Positions 1 through 8,411 of a stretch of DNA of 44,625 nt are shown here, piece by piece; position 1 is the first letter of the stretch, and each line of letters starts with the position of its first letter. The position numbers and the translations under genes were made by a program. Location: the NCBI GenBank assembly GCA_018383815.1, contig JAHAWU010000009.1:1-44625 (forward strand), in the 5' to 3' direction. The stretch comes from Candidatus Jordarchaeia archaeon. GTDB taxonomy: Archaea; Asgardarchaeota; Jordiarchaeia; Jordiarchaeales; Jordiarchaeaceae. The notes below the pieces were generated by a model, which worked only from the letters and a program-made list of their open reading frames with translations, had not been told where the DNA came from and did no database searches.

Positions 1-95
1 ATATGTGGAACACAAAAATTAGCCTAAACCATAAAATTCACAGAATTATACAACACAGCACTCTTCTATGGCATCCTTAATTACTGTTCCTTAAA

Positions 96-105
96 TTTAT
101 ATAAG
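96..105 (+). promoter_or_regulatory. TATA-like box before the Gfo/Idh gene
   Basis: TTTATATAAG resembles an archaeal TATA box. It would place transcription initiation near base 130, giving a leader of about 70 bases before the preferred TTG start at 201. A short inverted repeat, GGTTTT-CT-AAAACC, lies in that leader at 145-158. Assigned from sequence appearance and spacing only. Confidence 0.4.
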
Positions 106-200
106 AGAAATGGTTGAACTTTAATTTAAAAATTTATTAAATGCTGGTTTTCTAAAACCGGTTGGTCTTTTTTGAAATTTGGATTTGTAAGGTGTTAAAG

Positions 201-1277
201 TTGAAGCCTCTGGGTGTTGGAATTATTGGGTGTGGTCGGATTTTCGACCTTAATGTTCTTGGTTACCTACAGACTGATAAGGCTAAGATTGTGGCTCTTT
301 GTGATTCGAGAGGAGTGAGGGCAAAAAAGAAGGCTAAAGAGTATGGTTTATCCGAAGCTAAAATTTACAGGGATTACAATGATTTACTCAAGGACGAACA
401 GGTAGACATGGTGGAGATACTACTTCCCCACTATTTGCATAAAGAGGTGGCTGTCGCCGCGGCTGAAGCTGGTAAGCATATTTCGGTTCAGAAACCACCC
501 GCCATGAATGTGAAGGAAATGGATGAGATGATAAGCGCCGCCAGAAAAGCGGGAGTCAAGTTTAAGGTATATGAAAACTTCATCTTCTATCCACCTTACC
601 GCAAGGCAAAGGAGCTAATGGACGCTGGAGAAATTGGAAACCCACACATGATTCGAATCAAGATGACTTCGGGCTCCGTGGAATGTGGCTGGGAGGTGCC
701 CCTAGAGGCTTGGATGTGGCGCTTTACCCCAGAACAGTGCGGTGGGGGACCCACCATTTGGGATGATGGCTATCACAAGTTTTCCATCGCACGCTACTTT
801 ATGGGAGAGGTGGAAAAAGTGTTTGCTTGGATTGAAACCACGGAGCTGGGACCAGGCTTACTTCTTGACTCTCCAGCCATAATTATGTGGAAATATAAGT
901 CTCCCGGAAAATTGGGGGTATGGGACACATCCTTCGCTCCAGATATGAAAATTAAATCCAAGTATTATGGCACTGACGAGAGGGTGGAAATCACAGGGAC
1001 AAAAGGTTACATCTGGATAAACCAGTGCACTGGACAACTGCTCGACATCCCCCCTGTCATAATGTATAAGGATGGAGAATTGACATGCTTTGAGAATCTC
1101 AGATGCGATTGGGCGGACAGCTTCATTGACTCCACCCTCCACTTCATTGACGCCATATTAGAAGACAAGGAACCAATACTATCCGGCGAGGAGGGAAAAA
1201 AGACTCTCCAATTCGCCCTCGCCGCCCTAAAATCCGCAGAAACCCACAAAGAAGTAAGCCCAGACGAAATAAAATAA
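201..1277 (+). CDS. Gfo/Idh/MocA-family NAD(P)-dependent oxidoreductase
   Basis: The protein begins with a Rossmann nucleotide-binding motif (GIIGCGRIFD, about residues 6-15), has a QKPP motif near residue 97 where the family usually has EKP, and a WDDGYHKF stretch matching the usual substrate-pocket Asp/His region. At about 358 residues it has the normal family length. Members oxidise or reduce sugars, inositols or related hydroxy compounds; the substrate cannot be read here. The open frame extends up to a TTG at 162, but TTG at 201 follows AAGGTG by six bases and starts right at the Rossmann fold, so it is preferred; GTG at 192 is the other option. The gene is single and converges on the next one. 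The neighbouring IlvD-type dehydratase and hydroxyacid dehydrogenases make a sugar or sugar-acid role plausible, as inference only. Confidence 0.85.
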   Translation: MKPLGVGIIGCGRIFDLNVLGYLQTDKAKIVALCDSRGVRAKKKAKEYGLSEAKIYRDYNDLLKDEQVDMVEILLPHYLHKEVAVAAAEAGKHISVQKPPAMNVKEMDEMISAARKAGVKFKVYENFIFYPPYRKAKELMDAGEIGNPHMIRIKMTSGSVECGWEVPLEAWMWRFTPEQCGGGPTIWDDGYHKFSIARYFMGEVEKVFAWIETTELGPGLLLDSPAIIMWKYKSPGKLGVWDTSFAPDMKIKSKYYGTDERVEITGTKGYIWINQCTGQLLDIPPVIMYKDGELTCFENLRCDWADSFIDSTLHFIDAILEDKEPILSGEEGKKTLQFALAALKSAETHKEVSPDEIK

Positions 1278-1422
1278 AGAAAAACTAACTAAACACCCCG
1301 AAGATCCAAAAAAGTGTAATAAGCTGAGAAAATGAAAAGGGTAGAAAAAGGAATTACACACTTGCACATTCACTGAACTTCTTTTTCCTTTTAGCAAGCT
1401 GTTAAAGAATGGGTTGTCATCT
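1278..1422. terminator. Convergent intergenic region with T-rich termination signals
   Basis: This stretch separates two convergent genes. An imperfect inverted repeat (AAGTGTAAT at 1312-1320 and ATTACACACTT at 1353-1363) lies between them. T-runs occur on the plus strand at about 1380-1396 and on the minus strand opposite 1330-1353, as expected for archaeal oligo-T termination in both directions. No gene is seen. Confidence 0.35.
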
Positions 1423-3174
1423 CTATTTTTTTAGGTATTTGGGTATAGGGACGTCCCACCAGCCGTATGCTTTACCCTGACTTCTGGGATGCTCTATTGC
1501 CACCTCTAATTCTATCACTGCAGGTTTACCTGAGCTCATTGCATTTTTTATAGCCACTGCTACCTGTTCACCCTTGTCTATTTTTTCCGAGTAGCATCCA
1601 AAGGATTCAGCCAGTTTTACATAGTCTGGGGAGTAAAGCTGTCCGGCTTTGTTCCTAAACTCCACACCGTAGCTTCTTTCTTTACCATAAACGTCAATTT
1701 GCAGGTCGCGTATAGCAATCCAGCCATAATTATTGAAAACAGTGACCAGTATAGACACTTCATACTGCACAGCTGTTGCCAGTTCTTGGCAAGTCATAAG
1801 GAATGAACCATCACCCTCCATGGCAATAACTGGCGTCTCAGGTTTGGCCAGTTTGGCCCCTATGGCTGCGGGGACACCGAACCCCATAGTTGAAAACCCG
1901 CCGGGAGAGATATGAGTTCTAGGATAGTAAACTGGGAACTCCTGGAACGCCGACGCTTGGGCGTGTCCAGCGCTGGTCACCACTATGGTTTCACGAGGCA
2001 AAGTCTTCCTTAACTCCTTAAGATAGCGTGATATGGTAGTGGGATAGCCCTCCCTCAGCTTTTGCAACTCCTTTTCCCAATCTTCCTTAAGTCTGCAAAG
2101 CCTTTTGAAGTAGTCTGACTGCTCATACTTCCTTTTTGAAGTTATTTTTTGAAGGGTTTTAAGCAGCTCTCCCAAAACACTCTTCGCGTCACCCAGTATT
2201 GGTACCTCAACTGGATAATTTTTCCCAATTTCGCCCGGGTCGATGTCCACATGTATCAGTTTAGTGGGAGGAATGCTAAATGATTCACCAGGCTTATAGG
2301 AACTGGTGGTTTCGTCGGCAAAGCGGCATCCCACCGCAAGAAGCACATCTGCTTCCCTTCCAATTTTGCTTCCCACAGGTGAACCTTTGGAACCAGTATA
2401 AAAGGCGCTCAGCGGATGATCCTCTGGAATCACGCCCTTTCCCATCATGGTTGTTATTACTGGGGCTCCCAAAAATTCCGCAAGCTCCACAAGCTCTTTT
2501 TCAGCATTTGAGAGTATTACTCCTCCACCAGCAAGAATCGCAGGTCTCTCAGCCTTTGCCAAAAGTTTGGCGGCTTCAAGTATTTTCTCGGGATCACCCT
2601 GAACTCTTCCCCCAAGTTTGGAACCCACAGGTTCGGGAAGATCCACCTCAGCGGCTTCTGCCTGAACATCCATAGGTAAATCTATATGTACGGGTCCAGG
2701 CCGCCCGCCCAGAGCGGTCCTGAGAGCATTGTTTAAAACCCATGGCAGCTGGTCAACTCTGGTTACCTGATAACTCTTTTTCACCACAGGCTCCATGACT
2801 CTGGGGAAATCAGCCCAGTGTTTTCTTTCAATTTCTTGAAGAACACCCCTTCCAAACATGTAGGTGTGAACCGACCCAGTAAAAATCAGCATTGGAATAC
2901 TGTCCAGATAAGCGGTGGCTGCACCAATAACCGTGTTACAGGCGCCGGGACCTATAGAGGTGAAAACCGCTAATGGTTTACCCGTGACCCTACAGTAACC
3001 GTCCGCTAGGTGGCATGCGGACTGCTCGTGTCTAACCTGAATAATAGGAACCTCATGTTCTTTAAAGGCATCAACCAAACCGAGATTACCATGTCCAGGA
3101 ATTCCAACTGCATAAGGAATTTTCTCAGCCAAGAGAGTCTTGGCAATCATCTCTCCACCAGTCAAGTAAGGCAT
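1423..3174 (-). CDS. ThDP-dependent enzyme of the acetolactate synthase large-subunit family
   Basis: The 583-residue protein shows all three domains of the acetolactate synthase/pyruvate oxidase family. The N-terminal pyrimidine-binding domain carries the ThDP-activating glutamate in RHEQSACHLADGY (Glu50) and a GPGACNTVIG loop. A central domain contains GRPGPVHIDLP. The C-terminal domain has the Mg-ThDP motif, GDG at about 454-456 and NN at 481-482. Family members condense or cleave 2-oxo acids or acyloins. No small regulatory subunit (IlvN) or ketol-acid reductoisomerase (IlvC) lies in the window, so biosynthetic acetolactate synthase is only one option; an acyloin- or hydroxyacyl-cleaving carboligase is another. 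ATG at 3174 is used, preceded by a weak GGGTGTG. A second, diverged paralogue lies at 9885-11588. Confidence 0.85.
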   Translation of the reverse strand: MPYLTGGEMIAKTLLAEKIPYAVGIPGHGNLGLVDAFKEHEVPIIQVRHEQSACHLADGYCRVTGKPLAVFTSIGPGACNTVIGAATAYLDSIPMLIFTGSVHTYMFGRGVLQEIERKHWADFPRVMEPVVKKSYQVTRVDQLPWVLNNALRTALGGRPGPVHIDLPMDVQAEAAEVDLPEPVGSKLGGRVQGDPEKILEAAKLLAKAERPAILAGGGVILSNAEKELVELAEFLGAPVITTMMGKGVIPEDHPLSAFYTGSKGSPVGSKIGREADVLLAVGCRFADETTSSYKPGESFSIPPTKLIHVDIDPGEIGKNYPVEVPILGDAKSVLGELLKTLQKITSKRKYEQSDYFKRLCRLKEDWEKELQKLREGYPTTISRYLKELRKTLPRETIVVTSAGHAQASAFQEFPVYYPRTHISPGGFSTMGFGVPAAIGAKLAKPETPVIAMEGDGSFLMTCQELATAVQYEVSILVTVFNNYGWIAIRDLQIDVYGKERSYGVEFRNKAGQLYSPDYVKLAESFGCYSEKIDKGEQVAVAIKNAMSSGKPAVIELEVAIEHPRSQGKAYGWWDVPIPKYLKK

Positions 3175-3390
3175 AGAATCACACCCAAAACATTTTGCGT
3201 CAGAAAATGTATGAACCCTTTCCCCTAATAATCGTTATCCAACAACATTCCTAATAAAAATCAGTAAAAAATTTACACAGCCAAAAACCAATTTTCCCGA
3301 AAAGGACACCAAACAATAAAAAAGTGGAAGAAGGAGTGTATACTTAAGTAATCAGTGGACAGCAAAATAAATGGGGCTGGGGCGTTTTTC

Positions 3391-3723
3391 TTATGATTCG
3401 CTTATGTTTATCTTTACTTTGAGTTTTTCCATCTTCTCCTTTAGATCTGGGTGCTCCTCTAGGTAGGCCTTTATTTCTTCTTTGTGTTCTTTTTGGTATT
3501 TGAGGAATTCTTCGGCTGTCATTCCTGTTTTTTTCTTGATTTGGGGCTCAAATTTTTTGGTGACTTCCATTGTAACTTCCATCATTTTTTGCATTACGAG
3601 AAAAGGGTTCTTTTCCTTCTTTTTGTTTAATTGTTTGTTTAGCTCCGCCATTCTAGAAGTCACTTCGTCCCTGATGGGTGGAAAAATCTCCAAAAAATTT
3701 GCAACATAAGTTTCAGTGTCCAT
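3391..3723 (-). CDS. Small charged, helix-rich protein of unknown function
   Basis: This 110-residue frame is not one I recognise. It is strongly charged and predicted by eye to be almost wholly helical, with Lys/Glu-rich stretches in the middle and at the C-terminus, a run of Met residues (QKMMEVTMEV), and no cysteines, signal peptide or membrane segment. The last third (EEFLKYQKEHKEEIKAYLEE) looks amphipathic. It lies between the ThDP enzyme and the IlvD-type dehydratase on the same strand, 48 bases after the latter's stop in transcription order from its own start, with an AT-rich region (AAATATAT) just ahead of its ATG. It could be a small accessory or structural protein. The codon use and clean frame suggest a real gene, but the evidence is modest. 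Confidence 0.5.
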   Translation of the reverse strand: MDTETYVANFLEIFPPIRDEVTSRMAELNKQLNKKKEKNPFLVMQKMMEVTMEVTKKFEPQIKKKTGMTAEEFLKYQKEHKEEIKAYLEEHPDLKEKMEKLKVKINISES

Positions 3724-3771
3724 AAGATAATATATTTCAAAACCAAAAATATTCTTTTTGTGTGTCGTGGA

Positions 3772-5472
3772 TTATTTGCTTAAGGCAGGGTCGCCATTTG
3801 GTTCTTTAAGTATTGCACCCTTGTCTGCGGAAGTGACGAAAAAGAGGTAACGCTGAAGATAACCCTCCGCCCCCTTAAGTTTTGGCCTTTTTCTGTTCCA
3901 CTCTTCTAGACGCCTTTTAAGTTCATCGTCAGACACTTCCATGTTTAGTCTCCTTTTGGGAATGTCAATTGATATTATATCTCCATTCTTTACTACTGTT
4001 ATGGGTCCGCCTTCGGCGGCTTCGGGGGAGACGTGTCCAATCATGGCTCCTCTGGTAGAGCCAGAGAAACGTCCATCCGTTATTAATGCTACTTTGTCCC
4101 CTAGCCCCATACCATTTATTATGGAGGCTATCTGGTGCATTTCACGCATTCCCGGTCCCCCCTTCGGTCCCTCATACCTGATGATTATGACATCGCCGGC
4201 CGCTATTTGGCCATCTAGTAGGGCTTCGATAGCCTCCTCCATGGATTCAAAAACCTTTGCGGGGCCCCTGTGAACCAGCATTTCTTTAACCACCGCTACA
4301 TGTTTACACACAGACCCGTTTGGGGCTAGATTTCCTCTTAGGACAGCGAGCCCTCCCTCCGGGTGAACTGGGTTGTCAAAGGGTCTTATGACTTCTGGTC
4401 TCAATATTATTGCATCACTAATATTTTCTCTAACTGTTTTTCCAGTCACTGTAATACAATCAAGATTGAGAATTCTGCTCAGCTCCTTCATAACCGCGGG
4501 GATTCCCCCCGCCTCATCTAAATCTTTAAGGTTATAGGGACCCGATGGCAGAAGGTTGCAAATGTGGCGTGTTAACGAGTTTAACTTCTCCATCATTTCT
4601 AGGTCGATGTTTAGCTTTGCCTCCCGGGCTATGGCTGGAATGTGTAGAGTAGCATTAAGAGAGCCGCCCAGAGCCAAGTCCACCATGATAGCGTTTTCAA
4701 ATGCTTTCTGCGTCATTATATCCCTGGGAAGCAATCCTTGCTCCAAAAGTTTGACTGCTCTTTTTCCAGTCTCATGAGCTATGCGGATCTTTTTGGCATC
4801 CACAGCATGGGCTGTAGCGCAGCCGGGAAGCGACATACCCAGCGCTTCAGTAACTGCGGCCATGGTGTTTGCGGTTCCCAGCATGGCACAGGAACCCGGA
4901 CCCGGGCATGCTAATCCCTCAATTATGTTCAGCTCCTCCTCGCTTAGCTCACCCAATTTAAATTTGCCCATAAACTCTCGCATCTCTACCGTGGTAATCT
5001 TTTTACCCCTATACGAGCCGGGAAGCATGGGGCCACCCGTTACCACGATGGAGGGGATATTCAGTCTGGCCGCGGCCATTAAGTGTCCCGGAACAGTTTT
5101 ATCACAGGAGGGGATAAGTACCATGGCGTCAAACATGTGGGCCTGAACCATAACTTCAATGCTATCCGCGATAATTTCTCTACTGGGGAGGGGGTACCTC
5201 ATACCAATAGTTCCCTGACATAAACCGTCACAAATAGCTATGGTGTCAAACTCAAAGGGTGTACCCCCTGCAGAAATAATCCCCGCCTTAACTGCTTTAC
5301 TAATTGATCTGAGATGTATGTGACCCGGAACAATCTCATTCCAGGAGTTAACCACCGCCACCCAGGGCCTCTCAATAGCCCCATCGTCTAGACCCAAAGA
5401 TTTAAGCAGAGCCCTCTGAGTACACCTCTGAACCCCCTTCTTAATAAAGTCACTCCGCAAACCCTGCTTCAT
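3772..5472 (-). CDS. ilvD: IlvD/Edd-family dehydratase (dihydroxy-acid dehydratase type)
   Basis: The protein has the family length (566 residues) and its signature sites: [10 protein letters not shown] with the cluster ligand Cys123, GPGSCAML with Cys195, and a C-terminal [12 protein letters not shown] motif. The place where [2Fe-2S] enzymes carry their first cluster cysteine (near residue 49) reads VPGH, as in E. coli IlvD, which has an oxygen-labile [4Fe-4S] cluster. That fits an anaerobe. Dihydroxy-acid dehydratase makes 2-oxo acids for valine and isoleucine synthesis, but the same family includes aldonic-acid dehydratases. Because IlvC and IlvN are absent nearby and hydroxyacid dehydrogenases and a Gfo/Idh protein are present, a sugar-acid dehydratase cannot be excluded. 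The start is ATG at 5472. Confidence 0.85.
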   Translation of the reverse strand: MKQGLRSDFIKKGVQRCTQRALLKSLGLDDGAIERPWVAVVNSWNEIVPGHIHLRSISKAVKAGIISAGGTPFEFDTIAICDGLCQGTIGMRYPLPSREIIADSIEVMVQAHMFDAMVLIPSCDKTVPGHLMAAARLNIPSIVVTGGPMLPGSYRGKKITTVEMREFMGKFKLGELSEEELNIIEGLACPGPGSCAMLGTANTMAAVTEALGMSLPGCATAHAVDAKKIRIAHETGKRAVKLLEQGLLPRDIMTQKAFENAIMVDLALGGSLNATLHIPAIAREAKLNIDLEMMEKLNSLTRHICNLLPSGPYNLKDLDEAGGIPAVMKELSRILNLDCITVTGKTVRENISDAIILRPEVIRPFDNPVHPEGGLAVLRGNLAPNGSVCKHVAVVKEMLVHRGPAKVFESMEEAIEALLDGQIAAGDVIIIRYEGPKGGPGMREMHQIASIINGMGLGDKVALITDGRFSGSTRGAMIGHVSPEAAEGGPITVVKNGDIISIDIPKRRLNMEVSDDELKRRLEEWNRKRPKLKGAEGYLQRYLFFVTSADKGAILKEPNGDPALSK

Positions 5473-5635
5473 ACAAATTCACATCCCTAAAGGTTCCATT
5501 TGACATCTCATCCAAACTTTTCACACTATTCTCACATAAACATTGGCAACTGGAAAAGTAAGTAGTGATGCAAGGGTTTTTAAAACTAGTTATAACGAGG
5601 AAATAAAAATTTTGGGAGACCGGATTCAAACCCTT

Positions 5636-6820
5636 TTAGGCTACGTGCTCTAACATTAACTCTGATAAATCATAAAGTTTGAGTTTTGAATCCAATCTCT
5701 TAATAGCCAGGTCCAAATTTGTTCTACAGAGTGGGCAAGTTGTAACTATTGCATCTGCTCCGGTTTCCTCGGCTTCCTTTATACGTTTTTCAGCGATTTC
5801 CACAGAGTTTTCTGGAAACGCGGTAAAGTATCCTCCTCCACCGCCACAACACTGTGAATCTTCCCTGCTGTGCTCCATCTCTACTAGGTTCACTCCGGGA
5901 ATGGATCTGATTACTTCGCGGGGAGCATCATAGATTCCAGCGTGTCTCCCCAAGTGGCAAGGATCGTGGTAGGTTACTTTCATGGGAGATGTTTTCTTGA
6001 GTTTGAGCTTGCCTTTCTTAATCAGATCCAGTAGCAGCTCTGAGAAGTGCATCAGTTTAAAGTCGAAATTTTCCACGAGCATAGGATAGGCGTTTTTGAA
6101 GGTAGAATAGCATCCAGCGCAAGCGGTGACTATCTGCTTCGCTCCCGTTTTTCTGAATATTTCCAAGTTTTCCCTGGCTATTTCTGCGGAGAGTTTAATT
6201 TCTCCGTCCCAGTAGGGGTGCATACCACAGCAGCCCTCATCAGGAGTTATTGTGAATTTATACCCCGCCTTCCTGAGCAGTTCTACAATGGCTCTGCCCG
6301 TTTCCCCATACCGGTAAGCTGTTACACAGCCGAAATAGAACAGAGTATCCGCAGTTTTTGGAACCTTAACCTCTAACCAGTTAAAACGTTCCTCCTGAGG
6401 CTCCTTGTAAGGATTCTTATACTCCCTTATCCTCCTATCCATCTTTTTCTCCTCTGGAAGAGGACCCAGACCCTGTTCTGTGAATTCTCTTCTCGCAACT
6501 TTGAGAATGTCAAATGGGCGAACCTCAGCATCGCACTGCTGGTTACAAATCTGACAGGTGGTGCAGGAGAAAATTCTCTCAGCAACCTGTGGTGTGGGCT
6601 TAATCCACCCCTTAACCACATTCCTGAGTAGTTGCATCTTTCCTCTTGGTGTCACAGACTCCCACTTAACCTGTTGATAAACTGGACACCTAATTCTACA
6701 AAAGGCACAAATATTACACATAGCAAGCTGTGTTCGAAAATCATTCAGAGTCTTCTTCTCTGCAGCCTTTAATTTTTCCCAATCTTCCATCGCTTTCCTT
6801 TTCTCTTCATCTGTAGACAT
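5636..6820 (-). CDS. glcF: GlcF/HdrD-like Fe-S oxidoreductase with two CCG domains
   Basis: The 394-residue protein has an N-terminal ferredoxin-like domain with two cluster motifs, CxxCxxCxxxCP at Cys35-Cys45 and CxxCxxCxxxCD at Cys86-Cys96. In the second motif the usual proline is replaced by Asp. Two cysteine-rich CCG domains follow (GCCGMH with CAGC; then HDPCHLGRH, CCGGGGGY and CPLC). This is the layout of GlcF, LutA-like and HdrD-type subunits that pass electrons from a flavin dehydrogenase to a quinone or disulfide-type acceptor. Its ATG overlaps the stop of the preceding GlcD gene by one base (TAATG), so the two are surely co-translated partners. The stop is followed downstream by the dehydratase gene at a distance of about 160 bases. 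Confidence 0.88.
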   Translation of the reverse strand: MSTDEEKRKAMEDWEKLKAAEKKTLNDFRTQLAMCNICAFCRIRCPVYQQVKWESVTPRGKMQLLRNVVKGWIKPTPQVAERIFSCTTCQICNQQCDAEVRPFDILKVARREFTEQGLGPLPEEKKMDRRIREYKNPYKEPQEERFNWLEVKVPKTADTLFYFGCVTAYRYGETGRAIVELLRKAGYKFTITPDEGCCGMHPYWDGEIKLSAEIARENLEIFRKTGAKQIVTACAGCYSTFKNAYPMLVENFDFKLMHFSELLLDLIKKGKLKLKKTSPMKVTYHDPCHLGRHAGIYDAPREVIRSIPGVNLVEMEHSREDSQCCGGGGGYFTAFPENSVEIAEKRIKEAEETGADAIVTTCPLCRTNLDLAIKRLDSKLKLYDLSELMLEHVA

Positions 6821-8259
6821 TACTTCACACCCGCCATATAAACAAATTCATCTTTTGGTATTTCGGTTAATCCCATAACCATGGGGTTCAGAATGTTGTG
6901 GGGGTCAAAAACCTTCTTAATTCCCCGCATCAGGGTAAGGGTGTCCCGGTGTTCCAACTCAATAAACGCCGCCTTTGATACCCCTGTCCCATGCTCCGCC
7001 GACAGAGTTCCACCATGCTTCTTAATAATAATGTCTGCCGCTTCACTTGCAAACTTCACAGCCATCTCCCTCTGCGCAGGATCCTCCACATTTATGGCGC
7101 TACCTAGGTGGACGTTGCCATCTGCGATGTGTCCAAAGGCCACCATAAGTCTTCCATATTTGGCGGCCAGAGCTTTAACCTCTTTAATAGCCTCTGGCAC
7201 GTGAGATATGGGTACTGCAAAGTCTTGAATACTGTTTATCGCAATGTTTTCTCCCCTCAGTTTTGCCAACAGGTTTGCCAAGGAATGTCTAAGTTTCCAC
7301 AGCTCCTCCGTTTTCTTAGGATCTGTGGAGTATATAATTTGTTTCACACCTATTTTTTCACAAACCTTTCTAACTGTATCTGCCTCCTCCTTGACAACCT
7401 CCTGGTTGCTTCCATCCACCTCAATAAATAACACTGCGCCAGCCGGCGGGAGTCTGTCCTGCTCCTTAAGAGCAGAATTCAGAACCATTATGCATACATC
7501 GTCCAGAATCTCCATCGCTGAGGGCAGAATGCCTGTATTAATAATTTCCGTGGCCGCATCCAACCCCTGCTCATACTTTTCGAAAACTGGCACTATCATG
7601 GCAGTATACTTTGGTGCAGGTGTTATCTTCAAGATTATTTCTGTGAATATTCCCAGGCTTCCCTCAGAACCCACCAGTAGCTTAGTCAGGTTATAACCCG
7701 AGGAGCTTTTCCAGACACGCCCTCCGGTCCTGATAATTTTGCCTCCTGGCAGAACAACCTCCAAACCGAGAACATGGTCCACTGTGGCTCCATACTTTAC
7801 CGCTCTAATTCCGCTGGCGTTGTTTCCCACCATTCCCCCCACAGTGCAGGCAATTGCGGAGCCTGGGTCTGGGGGGAAGCAGTAGCCATACTTTCTAAGT
7901 TCCTTGTTTAGCTCTCCGTAGATTACTCCAGGTTGAACAACCGCCACTCTATCTTTCAGGTTGATTTCTAAGATTTTATCCATTTTAACGAAATCTATGA
8001 GAATCGCGTTGTTATACGCTAAGGATTGCCCCGCGTAACTCGTTCCCGCACCCCGGGGTGTAACTGGTATTCTGTTTTCGTCTGCGAATTTGAGGATTTC
8101 TGCGACTTCCTCCTTGTTTTCTGGTCTTACGACCGCCACTGGTATGGCCCTCAGAAACGAGGCATCCGAAGCGTAGGCCACCAGCTCAACTGGATCTATG
8201 GTAACGTCGTCCTCACCCACAATCGCCGCAAGGGCTTCATAAATCTCCTTTTGATCCAT
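6820..8259 (-). CDS. glcD: FAD-linked 2-hydroxyacid dehydrogenase, GlcD family (copy A)
   Basis: This 479-residue flavoprotein has the VAO/GlcD fold: an N-terminal FAD-binding domain with VTPRGAGTSYAGQSL, PPDPGSA and NNASG, and a C-terminal FAD-oxidase domain with GHIADGNVHLG and GGTLSAEHGTG, which carry the metal and substrate histidines. Such enzymes oxidise D-lactate, glycolate or other 2-hydroxyacids and hand electrons to a GlcF-like partner, which is encoded directly downstream with a one-base overlap. ATG at 8259 follows GGGTGA by about seven bases and is preferred to GTG at 8262. It is a clear paralogue of copy B upstream; the two share a tract of almost identical DNA at 7703-7929. The substrate is not determinable here. 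Confidence 0.88.
   Translation of the reverse strand: MDQKEIYEALAAIVGEDDVTIDPVELVAYASDASFLRAIPVAVVRPENKEEVAEILKFADENRIPVTPRGAGTSYAGQSLAYNNAILIDFVKMDKILEINLKDRVAVVQPGVIYGELNKELRKYGYCFPPDPGSAIACTVGGMVGNNASGIRAVKYGATVDHVLGLEVVLPGGKIIRTGGRVWKSSSGYNLTKLLVGSEGSLGIFTEIILKITPAPKYTAMIVPVFEKYEQGLDAATEIINTGILPSAMEILDDVCIMVLNSALKEQDRLPPAGAVLFIEVDGSNQEVVKEEADTVRKVCEKIGVKQIIYSTDPKKTEELWKLRHSLANLLAKLRGENIAINSIQDFAVPISHVPEAIKEVKALAAKYGRLMVAFGHIADGNVHLGSAINVEDPAQREMAVKFASEAADIIIKKHGGTLSAEHGTGVSKAAFIELEHRDTLTLMRGIKKVFDPHNILNPMVMGLTEIPKDEFVYMAGVK
7703..7929. repeat. Near-identical tract shared by the two glcD paralogues (copy A)
   Basis: Aligned by eye at a constant offset of 1586 bases, this segment matches 9289-9515 with about six mismatches in 227 bases, including synonymous positions. 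The flanking coding sequence of the two genes is clearly more diverged. The pattern suggests recent gene conversion within older paralogues. Confidence 0.8.
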
Positions 8260-8411
8260 CACTTATTCACCCAAAAATTATCTGTTTTACAAAGATTAAC
8301 TATAATTATATCCTTTACTCCTAACAGGCATTAAACCTAACGTTTTGAACTCTAGCTATGTTTTCCGAGATAGAATTAACCAACCCACCTAGGCTCTTGC
8401 TTTCCCCCAGA

